From assembly GCF_900109545.1 (NCBI RefSeq), contig NZ_FOAP01000006.1:388634-452633 (forward strand): a stretch of 64,000 bases of DNA, given 5' to 3'. Made by a program: the position numbers and the translations under genes. The notes under the pieces were generated by a model that did no database searches, was not told the DNA's origin, and saw only the letters and a list, made by a program, of their open reading frames with translations. Each line of letters opens with the position of its first letter. The stretch's first letter is position 1. This DNA comes from Stigmatella aurantiaca (GTDB lineage: Bacteria; Myxococcota; Myxococcia; Myxococcales; Myxococcaceae). Shown in pieces: positions 53,605-62,127 of this stretch.

Positions 53605-55413
53605 ATGAATGAACCCACCCAGACGCCCAAGCCGATGGCCCAGGCCGTCTCTTCTGCGTCCGTCCTGCTGTGGCTGCGCCCGGAGCTCCCACGCGAATCG
53701 GCGCTGGAATACTGGCGAGGCCCCCACGCGCAACAGGTGGCAAGAACGCCGGGCCTGTTCGAGTACCGGCAGCACCCCTTCGCCGCCGGGGGCCAGGGCC
53801 TGTGGCCCGGCATTCCGGAGGTCGAGACCACCCTTCCCGAGACAAGACGCATCGACGGCATGCAGGAGCTCACCTTTACCGGGACGCTGGGACCGCTGAG
53901 GGGCACCAGGCAGAACAGGCGGGCGCACCGGGACGAAGCGAACGTGTTCCAGCGCACCCTCCGCTCCCTGAGCGGACCAGGTGGGGGCCGCTGGTACGGC
54001 AGCGGCAACGGCGACAGGGTGGGCTGCCGGTGCGCGGTGCTATTGCGGCGCAGGCCCGGTCTCCGCCGTCTCGCGTTCCGCCAGTTCGTGAACCACACGC
54101 TGGGGCCTTCTCTCGCCGGGCTTCCTCAGGTGAAGGAACTGCGCAGCCAGGTGCTCCTGCCGTGGCGGAAGGCACGCTGGAACACCCCGGGAGAGGCCCA
54201 TGACCACCCTCCCGAGGAGCGCTTCGATGCCTCGCTCGTGTTGGGCTTTGCCAGCGAGGAGGCCATGGGGGCATTCTTCGCCTCACCGCAGGTCAGCGGC
54301 CTGGCGGAGCAACTGAGGCATCACTGCACCGCCCTCCATGCCTACCGGATCTCACACACCTATACCTATGTGGTGGAGGGGCGCCCGGCGTTGCCTCAAG
54401 TCAAACCGGAGCGGAAGCCTTCCCTCGCGCCCCTCAAACGTGTCCTTCCCGCGCCGCCCCCCCGGGCCGCCCGGACAGCCGGGCCCCATCCCTTTCCCGA
54501 AGCGCGGCTGCTCCCCTTGAGCGGGGAGGCCCCGGAAGATGTCGTGGCGGACGCCGAGGGGCGGCTGGTGTGCGGGGTGAGAGGCGGCCGGATCCTCCGG
54601 CTCGACCCTGTCACCGGAAAGGAAGAGGTGCTGGGCAACACGGGCGGACGCCCCCTCGGCCTGGAGCTGCTCCCGGATGGGACGGTGCTCGTCTGCGACG
54701 CCCATCGCGGATTGCTGAAGCTCGACCCGCGCACCGCGTCCATCGAACCCCTGGTGCAATTCGTCGGGGAGACCCCCCTGCGCTTCTGTTCGAACGTGAC
54801 CGCGGCGCGTGATGGGACACTCTGGTTCACCGAGTCAACGCACCGCTTCGACTTCGAGCACTTCGTGGGGGCGATGTACGAGCATCGCCCGTCGGGGCGG
54901 CTGTTCCGCCGAGATCCGGATGGCCATGTGGAGACCGTGCTCGAAGACCTGTTCTTCGCGAACGGCGTCACCCTGACGGAGGATGAGTCCGCGCTGATCT
55001 TCGCCGAGACCGACGGCTACCGGCTGTCGCGCTACTGGCTGAAGGGGCCGAAGCGAGGACAGCGGGACATCCTCGCCGACAACCTGCCCGGCTTCCCGGA
55101 CAACCTCTCGAGAAGCCGGGACGGAAGGTTCTGGGTGGCCCTCGTGACGCCCCGGAACCCGCTGCTGGACCGCCTGGGAACCACCCCAGGCTGGATTCGG
55201 AAGGCGTTGTGGCGGGCTCCCGATGCGCTCCAGCCTGGGCCCGTCAAGACCGTCTGGGCCCTGGCGTTCGATGAACAAGGGCGCCCACTCGCGGACCTTC
55301 AAACGCAGCGTGACGACTTCTACGGCGCCACCGGCGTCACCGAGTCGAAGGGCGCCCTGTACCTGGCCAGCCTCTATGGCAACGGCCTGCTCCAGGTTCA
55401 GCTCCCCCGCTGA
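53605..55413 (+). CDS. EthD-like domain fused to a strictosidine-synthase-like (SMP-30 type) beta-propeller
   Basis: The start at ATG 53605 (AGGAGAC site) gives 602 residues. Residues about 15-300 contain two EthD-type ferredoxin-fold halves (SVLLWLRPELPRESALEYWRGPHAQQVARTPG and the later CRCAVLLRRRPGLRRLAFRQFVNHTLGP). A Pro-rich linker follows. Residues about 330-600 are a six-bladed propeller typical of strictosidine-synthase/APMAP enzymes: RPLGLELLPDGTVLVCDAHRG, CSNVTAARDGTLWFTEST, FFANGVTLTEDES and LPGFPDNLSRSRDGRFWV. There is no signal peptide. The reaction is unknown; family members include lactonases and esterases. Confidence 0.8.
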   Translation: MNEPTQTPKPMAQAVSSASVLLWLRPELPRESALEYWRGPHAQQVARTPGLFEYRQHPFAAGGQGLWPGIPEVETTLPETRRIDGMQELTFTGTLGPLRGTRQNRRAHRDEANVFQRTLRSLSGPGGGRWYGSGNGDRVGCRCAVLLRRRPGLRRLAFRQFVNHTLGPSLAGLPQVKELRSQVLLPWRKARWNTPGEAHDHPPEERFDASLVLGFASEEAMGAFFASPQVSGLAEQLRHHCTALHAYRISHTYTYVVEGRPALPQVKPERKPSLAPLKRVLPAPPPRAARTAGPHPFPEARLLPLSGEAPEDVVADAEGRLVCGVRGGRILRLDPVTGKEEVLGNTGGRPLGLELLPDGTVLVCDAHRGLLKLDPRTASIEPLVQFVGETPLRFCSNVTAARDGTLWFTESTHRFDFEHFVGAMYEHRPSGRLFRRDPDGHVETVLEDLFFANGVTLTEDESALIFAETDGYRLSRYWLKGPKRGQRDILADNLPGFPDNLSRSRDGRFWVALVTPRNPLLDRLGTTPGWIRKALWRAPDALQPGPVKTVWALAFDEQGRPLADLQTQRDDFYGATGVTESKGALYLASLYGNGLLQVQLPR

Positions 55414-56192
55414 TAGCGGGGCGCCACGCGGTCACGCGAGACCTGAGGGTTGAGGGTACGCTCGGCGGCGACATAAGCGTCCCAGTCCTTGATGTCGGGC
55501 AGCGAGGGGATGCAGACAGGCTCGTTCATCTCCAACGCGCGCAGCGAGGCAGCGACCAGGTCGTCGGCTTGCATGACCCGCTCCGGCGGAAAGTTGGAGA
55601 GGCGATTGCCGGCAACTTCGTGAAAGTCGGTGGCGATCACGCCTGGAATCAGGAGCTGCACCTGCACGCCGGTGCCCTGGGCCTCCGCCAGCATCGTCCG
55701 GGTGAAGCCCATGACGTAGTTCTTGGACGCGCCGTAGCCCGCATTGCCGGGCAACTGCATGAACACGGTGCCCGACGCCACGTTGATGATCCGGCCGCGT
55801 CCCAGCTCCACCATGCGCTTCATCGCGGCCACGGAGAGGCGGCTGAGGGCAATGATATTGACGCGCAGCATCTCTTCGAGCGCGTCCGCGTTCAGCTCCG
55901 AGACCCGGCCGCGCGACGCGTAGCCCGCATTGTTGACGAGAAGGTCGATGGGCGGCTCGCCGCTGATCCGTGCGGCGACCACACCCACCCCCTCGGCGGT
56001 CGAAAGGTCCGCCGGGAGCACCTCCACCTCGACGCCATGGCCACGCCGCAGCTCATCGGCGAGCGCATTCAGCCGGTCCGCCCGGCGGGCGACCAGCACG
56101 AGGGAATGGCCGGTTCTGGCGAGCTGCTCGGCATAGCTGCGCCCGATGCCAGCAGAGGCACCCGTGATCAGCGCTCGGGGATGGGGGGTCAT
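55398..56192 (-). CDS. Short-chain dehydrogenase/reductase
   Basis: This 264-residue classical SDR has the NAD(P) loop TGASAGIG, the stabilising NNAG, and the catalytic Ser in NVASGTVF. Its YGASK motif holds the catalytic Tyr and Lys. A basic residue after the first strand (ARRADR) suggests NADP preference. Substrate unknown. Its 3' end overlaps the convergent EthD/propeller gene by 16 bp. The Rieske oxygenase gene is 82 bp upstream on the same strand, so a shared oxidative pathway is possible. Confidence 0.9.
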   Translation of the reverse strand: MTPHPRALITGASAGIGRSYAEQLARTGHSLVLVARRADRLNALADELRRGHGVEVEVLPADLSTAEGVGVVAARISGEPPIDLLVNNAGYASRGRVSELNADALEEMLRVNIIALSRLSVAAMKRMVELGRGRIINVASGTVFMQLPGNAGYGASKNYVMGFTRTMLAEAQGTGVQVQLLIPGVIATDFHEVAGNRLSNFPPERVMQADDLVAASLRALEMNEPVCIPSLPDIKDWDAYVAAERTLNPQVSRDRVAPRYQRGS

Positions 56193-56274
56193 GGAAACCT
56201 CGAAATGGGAAGAACAGAGGGGACCCTATCTCCCCCCCGCTGGGACGCCAATGACAACCGGCCTTGGACCCACC

Positions 56275-57294
56275 TCAGGCCGATTCGACGGCGCGAACGG
56301 GCTGGAGTTGGCCGCGGTAGACGCGGTTGACCATCGCCCGGACCTGTCCCAGGGGCTTGTCGAGACGGGCGAGTTTCATCCCGCGCAGATCTGGGCTCTT
56401 GTCCGCCAATTGGCTCAGCATCCGCTGGTCCAATCGGGTCTCGTAGTCGACGATGCCTCGGAGCAGCCTGAATCCGATAATGGGCAGGCGCTTCAACGTC
56501 CTGGCCATCGCGGGCGAGAGGAAGGCGAACGACAGCACGTCCGTGACCTGTTCCGTCACGGGGGTGAAGAAGATGCTCATCTGGATGCCAGAGGTCCGGA
56601 TCTTGCCGGGCGCTTTGTCGTTCCACCACCGCTGCTCGGAGAGCATGTGGGGCGGGGCGAAGCGCATCTGGGTGGGCATCTCGACCCAATCTCCCCGCCG
56701 GATCCCGAAGATGAGCCTCAGGGGAAGCGAGACCTGCTTCTGGGGGCCCCGGTGGAAAATGCGCAGGACGTCCTCCTCTATCGACGCCTCGGAGGTGGCC
56801 TGGGCCACGTTCTCGAAGCCGAAGAGCAAGTGGGTCGTGATGCTGTGGTCCAGCTCCGCGAAGTTGTCGAGCACCACCTCCAGGGGCCCCTCCATCCGGT
56901 GACGCAGAACGAAGGCACAGCGGTTCTCGGGGTTGTGGAATTCGGGCAGGATCGCCTCTGAGCCGGCATTCTTGACCCAGATGGCCCCATGCAACTCCGT
57001 GGCGGAATAGTGCGTGGCGCAGGAGTGCATGGGCTCGTTGTCATGGATGGGCGCCCGGACCTCGCCCCCCCGATCGATGCTCCACCCGTGGTAGGGACAC
57101 ACCAGGCGGTTGCCCTCCACCCGGCCCTTGCTCAGCCGCATCCGCCGGTGGGGACAGCGATCTTCCAACGCACCGATTTGCCCGTCAGCGGTGCGAAAGA
57201 GGGCGAGCTGACGCCCTGCCACGGTGATGGCCAGGGGCTTGTCTTTCAATTCGTCACGGGCCAGCACGGGATGCCAGAAGTCGAGTTCTTTCAC
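56275..57294 (-). CDS. Rieske non-heme iron oxygenase
   Basis: I place the start at GTG 57294, which is preceded by AGGAGG with 5 bp spacing. It gives 339 residues starting KELDFWHPVLA. The longer frame to 57423 has no such site. The Rieske 2Fe-2S ligands are CPHRRMR and CPYHGW. The mononuclear iron motif lies in NFAELDHSITTHLL (E-x2-H-x4-H). The layout resembles aromatic or pheophorbide/vanillate-type mono-oxygenases. Reductase partners are not adjacent. It is divergent from the MurQ-like gene, with 262 bp between. Confidence 0.87.
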   Translation of the reverse strand: MKELDFWHPVLARDELKDKPLAITVAGRQLALFRTADGQIGALEDRCPHRRMRLSKGRVEGNRLVCPYHGWSIDRGGEVRAPIHDNEPMHSCATHYSATELHGAIWVKNAGSEAILPEFHNPENRCAFVLRHRMEGPLEVVLDNFAELDHSITTHLLFGFENVAQATSEASIEEDVLRIFHRGPQKQVSLPLRLIFGIRRGDWVEMPTQMRFAPPHMLSEQRWWNDKAPGKIRTSGIQMSIFFTPVTEQVTDVLSFAFLSPAMARTLKRLPIIGFRLLRGIVDYETRLDQRMLSQLADKSPDLRGMKLARLDKPLGQVRAMVNRVYRGQLQPVRAVESA

Positions 57295-57556
57295 GACGTC
57301 CTCCTGCAATCGAAGGAATTCAGGATAATCGCAAAAAGAAGCCTGGAAAAGAGCGGTTGCCTTCCGCCCCACAGCACCAGCCCCCTCTGCCTCCCCGAGT
57401 GACGGGCTGAGCAGTAGCACCAAGCGCGCCGAAGCGGCCGTACGGAAAGCCCGTCTGAGATTGACACCTCTCGCGCGTCACGCTACCCGCGCGCTGCGTT
57501 TTGATGGGTGTCACCTGGCGGTACAGTCCAACTCCAGTGCGACGGGAATAATCCAA

Positions 57557-59698
57557 ATGTATAGCGTGCTCCGAAATCCCTTCGGGATGCTGCTCGTGTG
57601 CGGCTTGGTCGTCTCCAGCGCGTGCGGCGGCAAGAACAACCCCCCCCCCCCCGCTTCCAAGAACCTCCTCGAGTTCCTGGCGATCTCCCCCTCGGCGGAG
57701 TCCTCCGACTACGTCCAGGAGAAGACCCAGTTCCAACTCCACACGCTGACCACCGAGCAGCGCCACCCGCGCACCTGGACGCTGAGCGAGAAGGTCGGCG
57801 AGGAGACCTCCGCCGGGCTCGACATGCTCTTCTCCGTGGACGAGGACGTCGCGGCCCGGCTCGCCGCGCTCTCCCAGGACCCCGGACCGGTGCGCACGCT
57901 CTCGGCGGCGATCGAGAAGGCGCTGCTGGAGCGCCGGAAGATCTACGTCTACGGGACCGGTGCCACGGGCCGGCTCGCCAAGCAGATGGAGAGCGCCTTC
58001 TGGCGCCCGTACTGGCGCGGCGTCGACAACGCGCTCAAGTCCAAGCTCGAGCCGCACCTCGGCGGCGCACTGGAGGAGTCGCTGATCGGCGAGATGACCG
58101 GCGCCGACCGCGCCCTCATCAGCTCCCTGGAGGGCTTCGAGGACCTGCAGCTCATTGGCCGGCTCCAGTTGAAGGAGCGGGGCATCCGCAAGGGCGATGT
58201 GGTGATCGAGGTCACCGAGGGGGGCGAGACCTCCGCGGGCATCGGCACCATCCTCGGCGCCCATGATCAATGGAAGGAGGCCGGGGGCTACGACGTGGCC
58301 GAGGCCAGCAAGCACCTCTTCTTCGTCTACAACAACCCGGACGAGGTCCTACTGCCGTTCGAGCGCAGCCGGTCGGTCCTCCAGGAGGCCGGCATCACCA
58401 AGGTCAACCTGACGACCGGGCCGCAGGCCATCACCGGATCCACGCGCATGCAGGCGACCACCATCGAGACGTTCGTCCTGGCGCATGCGGTCGAGGACGC
58501 GCTCGGCCGCGTCTTCAAGGGACTCGCCGCCAAGCAGGTCCTCACCGCCGGGGACCTGGCCCAGCTCGGCTTCGCGGAGGACGTGACGCTCGAGCAGCGC
58601 CTCTCCCGGTTCGCCCCCGTGCTCACCGAGGTCAAGAAGGCGGTCCCCGAGCTGGCCAAGCTCACACGGCTGGAGGCGGACACGTACACGGCCGGTCACT
58701 TCTCCACGTACTTCGCGAACATCGGTCTGATCACCACCTTCACCGACGGCACGGAGCGCAGCCCCACCTTCCGCCTCTTCCCCCTGGACACGGTCAACGA
58801 GCCCGCGCGCAAGGCGCTGTTCCAGGTCTGGACGTCCGCGACGGATCGCCAGGCCGCGTGGCAGACCTTCCTCGGGCGTCCGTTCCGCGGGCTCCAGCCG
58901 GAGCTCTACCGCGAGCCGTTCTCGACCCAGATCCAGGACGAGTTCCTCCGCAAGGCCGCGCTCACGAGCCTGGACAAGGCGGGCAACGAGCAACAGAACC
59001 TCTACGACTTCTCGTTCTCCGACGCGAACGTCCAGCGGGTCGGACCCAAGGCCAACGATCTCGGCGTGATGATCGCCCTGGAGACCGAGGCGGCGCTCCT
59101 CGCGGACGCCTCGTCCGACTACGAGCGCTTCGCCACCCTGTTCCAGGAGCGGGGCGCGAAGCTGGGGCTCGTGCTGGTGAGCGGTGGCCCAGCGCCGGAC
59201 TGGCGGGGTTCCGCTTCCGGCGCGCCGTTCGTCCACTTGCGGATCGCGAAGATGGCCGATCCATTCGGGGTGGATCAGCAGATCGCGCTGAAGATCCTGC
59301 TCAACGCGCACTCCACCGCCATCATGGGCAGGCTGGGCAAGATCGTCGGCAACACCATGACCAACGTCAGCCCGACGAATCTCAAGCTGATTGGACGCGC
59401 GACCTACCTGATCCAACTGCACGTCAATGACATGCTCATGAACGACGGCTGGAAGAAGCTGCACGGCGAGCGCGAGCCCATCACCTATGCGGAGGCCAAC
59501 GCGGTCCTGTTCGAGGTGATCCCCTTCGTCGCCGAGAAGAAGGCTCAGGGGGACGAGGCCGCCGCCGAGGTCGCCGTGTCGATCGTGCGCATCCTCGAAT
59601 CGCTGCGGCAGAACCGAAGCGTTCCCCTCGATGAAGCGCTCGCGCAGCTCCGGGGCGGCGGTCTGAGCGCGTACCTCGCGACCGTGCGCGAGCGGTAG
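57557..59698 (+). CDS. Double-SIS, MurQ/GCKR-like protein with a lipoprotein signal
   Basis: From ATG 57557 the protein has 713 residues, versus about 300 for MurQ. The N-terminus is a signal with lipobox SSAC and a Pro run. Two sugar-isomerase regions follow: VYGTGATGRLAKQME and KGDVVIEVTEGGETSAGIGT in the first, and LGKIVGNTMTNVSPTNLKLIGRATYLI near the C-terminus. The last matches the MurQ C-terminal signature. Mammalian glucokinase regulator has a similar two-SIS size. MurQ is a cytoplasmic etherase for MurNAc-6-phosphate, so export is unexpected. A 13-nt poly-C tract lies in the coding start. It converges with namZ. Confidence 0.78.
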   Translation: MYSVLRNPFGMLLVCGLVVSSACGGKNNPPPPASKNLLEFLAISPSAESSDYVQEKTQFQLHTLTTEQRHPRTWTLSEKVGEETSAGLDMLFSVDEDVAARLAALSQDPGPVRTLSAAIEKALLERRKIYVYGTGATGRLAKQMESAFWRPYWRGVDNALKSKLEPHLGGALEESLIGEMTGADRALISSLEGFEDLQLIGRLQLKERGIRKGDVVIEVTEGGETSAGIGTILGAHDQWKEAGGYDVAEASKHLFFVYNNPDEVLLPFERSRSVLQEAGITKVNLTTGPQAITGSTRMQATTIETFVLAHAVEDALGRVFKGLAAKQVLTAGDLAQLGFAEDVTLEQRLSRFAPVLTEVKKAVPELAKLTRLEADTYTAGHFSTYFANIGLITTFTDGTERSPTFRLFPLDTVNEPARKALFQVWTSATDRQAAWQTFLGRPFRGLQPELYREPFSTQIQDEFLRKAALTSLDKAGNEQQNLYDFSFSDANVQRVGPKANDLGVMIALETEAALLADASSDYERFATLFQERGAKLGLVLVSGGPAPDWRGSASGAPFVHLRIAKMADPFGVDQQIALKILLNAHSTAIMGRLGKIVGNTMTNVSPTNLKLIGRATYLIQLHVNDMLMNDGWKKLHGEREPITYAEANAVLFEVIPFVAEKKAQGDEAAAEVAVSIVRILESLRQNRSVPLDEALAQLRGGGLSAYLATVRER
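57640..57652. repeat. 13-nt poly-C tract inside the coding start of the MurQ-like lipoprotein
   Basis: Thirteen consecutive C bases encode the Pro run right after the lipidation Cys. A change of one or two bases would shift the frame and switch off the gene. The run is long enough to be prone to slippage. Confidence 0.9.
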
Positions 59699-59720
59699 CA
59701 CACGCCGCGGAGGCCCGGCA

Positions 59721-59754
59721 CATCCCCCTCGAGAAGCGCTCCTCGGGGGGGATG
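59721..59754. terminator. Strong hairpin between convergent MurQ-like and NamZ genes
   Basis: CATCCCCCTCGAG (59721-59733) pairs over 13 bp with CTCGGGGGGGATG (59742-59754), with one G-U pair and an 8-nt loop. An outer GCCGC/GCGGC stem extends it. There is no T-run. The location suits a bidirectional terminator. Confidence 0.55.
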
Positions 59755-59774
59755 CGGCGCCAGACCGAGGCCCG

Positions 59775-61109
59775 TCAGCGTGGGTAGAGCAGGTAGGGGC
59801 GGCGCTGGGCGTCGAACGCCGCCAGCTCTTCCTGCCACGCGCCGATGATGTCGTCCGGGGACGCCCCGGCGTCGATCATCGTGCGCAGCCGCTCGGACCC
59901 GCTCAGCTTGTCGATCCAGTGCGGCCGCGCGGAATCCCAGGCGTCGGCCCGCCAGGCGAAGGCGGGGTACTTGCGCGCCTCCACCAGCATCGCGACGGCC
60001 GTCCGGATGGGATCGAAGACCTGGGGGTTGGTCACCTTCACCTCGACGCCCGCGCACAGCGTGTTGACGAACTTGTTGAACGTCGGCGTGAAGTAGGCCT
60101 CCCGGAAGGACACCCCGGGCAGGTTCGCGGCGTTGAGCCGGTCACTCCAGTGGTAGTCGAACCCGGGCCCGCCGATGAGCTCGAACGGACGCGTGGTGCC
60201 GCGCCCCTCGGACAGGCTCGACACCCCCTCGAACATGCCGGTGCCGGGGTACAGCAGCGCGGTGTCCGGGGTCGGCATGTTGGGGCTCGGCATGACCCAC
60301 GGAACGTTCGTGTCGCCGCCCATCATGTCCGCCGCCCATCCGCTGCACTCGATGACCTCCAGTTCGACCGGGCGCCCGGCCTCGGCCGACAGGAACTCGC
60401 CGTTGAAGAAGCGGGCCAGCTCTCCGATGGTCATCCCGTGCTGCTGGACGATCTCCTTCTTGCCGACGGCGGTGGTGAAGCGGGGGGTCATCATCGGCCC
60501 GTACGCCTTGCCGCCCGCCGGATTGGGCCGGTCGAGCACGACGTAACGCAGCCCGCGCCGGGCGGCGGCGGCCATCGAGTCGTAGAGCGTCCAGATATAG
60601 GTATAGAACCGGCTGCCGACGTCCTGGATGTCGAAGACGAGGGTTTGCGCGCTGGCCCGCTCGTAGAGGCCCTCCCAGGTGGCCTGGCTGGCGTTGTACG
60701 CGTCGTAGACGGTCAGCCCGGTGCGGGCATCGGTCCCCGTACCCTCGGTGTCGCCGGCCTGCGCGGAGCCGCGGAAGCCGTGCTCGGGACCAAAGACGCC
60801 TCCGATGGTCAGCCCCCCGGTGTCCTGGGCGTGCGCGTGCAGCAGGTCGACCAGGTGGCTGTACCTGCCGTTCACGCCGGTCGGGTTGGAGATGACGCCG
60901 ATCCGCTGACCGGCGAGCTCCGCGAAACCGCCCTCGACCAGGCGATCCAGGCCGGTGCGCACCGGAAATCGGGGCCGCAGGCTGGGTTTTTCCGGCGCGG
61001 GGCGCTCCATGTCGACGTCCGTATCACCACAGGCGATGGCGCTGACAGCAGCCCCACCGCCCAGGGCGAGGACGCTTCGGCGGCTCAGCCGTCCAGGAAC
61101 TCTCTCCAT
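59775..61109 (-). CDS. namZ: Tat-exported NamZ-type exo-beta-N-acetylmuramidase (DUF1343)
   Basis: From ATG 61109 (AGAGGTG site) the protein has 444 residues. The N-terminus is a twin-arginine signal (RRSVLALGGG) ending in AIACG, so it may be a Tat lipoprotein. The DUF1343/GH171 body shows GISNPTGV-like RIGVISNPTGVNG, VFGPEHGFRG, FDIQDVGSRFYTYIW, VLDRPNP, SPNMPTPDTALLYPGTGMFEG and GFDYHW. NamZ of Bacillus subtilis (former YbbC) removes MurNAc from the ends of glycan chains. With the MurQ-like gene opposite, this forms a MurNAc-directed pair. Confidence 0.88.
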   Translation of the reverse strand: MERVPGRLSRRSVLALGGGAAVSAIACGDTDVDMERPAPEKPSLRPRFPVRTGLDRLVEGGFAELAGQRIGVISNPTGVNGRYSHLVDLLHAHAQDTGGLTIGGVFGPEHGFRGSAQAGDTEGTGTDARTGLTVYDAYNASQATWEGLYERASAQTLVFDIQDVGSRFYTYIWTLYDSMAAAARRGLRYVVLDRPNPAGGKAYGPMMTPRFTTAVGKKEIVQQHGMTIGELARFFNGEFLSAEAGRPVELEVIECSGWAADMMGGDTNVPWVMPSPNMPTPDTALLYPGTGMFEGVSSLSEGRGTTRPFELIGGPGFDYHWSDRLNAANLPGVSFREAYFTPTFNKFVNTLCAGVEVKVTNPQVFDPIRTAVAMLVEARKYPAFAWRADAWDSARPHWIDKLSGSERLRTMIDAGASPDDIIGAWQEELAAFDAQRRPYLLYPR

Positions 61110-61427
61110 AACACCTCTCAAGTTTCGATTTTCGCCAGGAGGGTAGTCGGCGGCCAGAGCGCCGACAAGACGCACCAGGACACGGTGCCAATGCCAGGCT
61201 CGCTGGAGTCGAGAGAGGGAAAGGCAGCCGAGGTGAATGAATGAGTTGGAACGGAGAGGAGCAAAGTTGAAGGGAACGGGCGAGAGCAGAGAGGCAGAAG
61301 AGGGCTGCTGACAAGTGCCGGAGAGCCCAAGGCCACGTCGGTGTGCCGAGCAGCCCTAGGAGTCTGATGGGATAACCGAGAAAACCTACTCGACGGGTAG
61401 GCAAGGACGTGATGGGCTTGCCTACCC
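61110..61427. other. 318-bp intergenic region upstream of namZ
   Basis: No gene is seen here. It holds the namZ ribosome site and presumably its promoter, a purine-rich stretch (about 61200-61300), an 8-bp inverted repeat GGGCTGCT/AGCAGCCC at 61302-61309 and 61349-61356, and the perfect 11-bp hairpin at 61395-61427. The right part may be the end of the IS1182-type element, whose boundary I cannot place. Confidence 0.5.
61395..61427. repeat. Perfect 11-bp inverted repeat immediately before a transposase start codon
   Basis: GGGTAGGCAAG (61395-61405) and CTTGCCTACCC (61417-61427) are exact inverted copies with an 11-nt loop. The second arm abuts the ATG at 61428. It could be a hairpin that limits read-through expression of the transposase. 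Confidence 0.7.
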
Positions 61428-61571
61428 ATGAGCAAAGTCTACTGTCCCTACCAGCCCGAGCAGTCGGAGCTTCTGCCGCCTTCGCCCCGGGAGTGGCTGC
61501 CCGAAGAGCACTTGGCGTACTTCATCTTGGACACGGTGGGCTTGCCCCGATTTGGTGGACACAGGACTTAA
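61428..61571 (+). pseudogene. N-terminal remnant of an IS1182-family transposase
   Basis: The frame starts MSKVYCPYQPEQSELLPPSP and REWLPEEHLAYFILDTVG, the very typical beginning of IS1182/IS5-like transposases. After about 38 codons the family sequence stops, and the frame continues into the IS3-type element to a TAA at 61569-61571. The rest of the gene is presumably on the far side of the insertion, outside the window. Confidence 0.85.
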
Positions 61572-62040
61572 GCTGCCAACGTAACAGGTAGGGCGGCGTT
61601 CTCAAAGTCCACGGGGCTCAGGTAGCCCAGCGTCGAGTGACGCCGCTGCCGATTGTAGAAGACCTCAATGTACTCGAAGAGCGCCGAGCGGGCCTGCTGA
61701 CGCGTGGCGAAGTCAGTTCGGTAGACCAGCTCCTGCTTCAGGCTGCTGAAGAAGCTCTCCACCACGGCGTTGTCCCAACAGTTGCCCTTCCTGGACATGC
61801 TGCACTCAATGCCCCGAGCGGCCAGGGCCTGCTGGTAATCGGAGCTTGCGTACTGGCTGCCCCGGTCCGAGTGGTGCAGCAGGCCCTTGGGAGGCGCTCG
61901 CCCTTCCAGGGCCATCTGCAAGCCCGAGAGCACCAAGTGCCGGTCGATGTGCTCGCCCATGGCCCAGCCCACCACCTTGCGACTGAACAGGTCCATCACC
62001 ACCGCCAGGTACAGCCAGCCTTCGGCTGTCCACACGTAGG
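61568..62040 (-). CDS. IS3-family transposase OrfB, 3' exon
   Basis: This piece encodes the catalytic DDE core after the first Asp: YVWTAEGWLYLAVVMDLFSRKVVGWAM, the second acidic residue in HHSDRGSQYAS and the third in NAVVESFFSSLKQE, ending RRHSTLGYLSPVDFE. It is joined in frame to the upstream exon if the intron is removed at the favoured junction, giving ATD-IT-YVWT as in normal IS3 transposases. Confidence 0.88.
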
Positions 62041-62079
62041 GGTGAGTAGGCCGGGGCATTTCAGCCCCAGCCCCTCTCA

Positions 62080-62113
62080 GAACCGGACGTGAGCCTCTCG
62101 GCTCATCCGGCTC
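62080..62113 (-). other. Group II intron domain V (34 nt)
   Basis: Read on the minus strand it is a 34-nt hairpin starting GAGCCGGATGAGCC, with loop GAGA, and ending GGCTCACGTCCGGTTC. This is the size and shape of the catalytic domain V of bacterial group II introns, with AGC-type triad in the lower stem position. Confidence 0.9.
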
Positions 62114-62127
62114 CCATCGTCCAGCCG

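Noticed and set aside
57295..57423. N-terminal extension of the Rieske gene
   Set aside because: The AGGAGG site before GTG 57294 and the normal Rieske N-terminus favour the shorter protein.
61409..61591. A 60-codon frame overlapping the IS1182 remnant
   Set aside because: It is in another frame than the recognisable transposase start and has no family signature.
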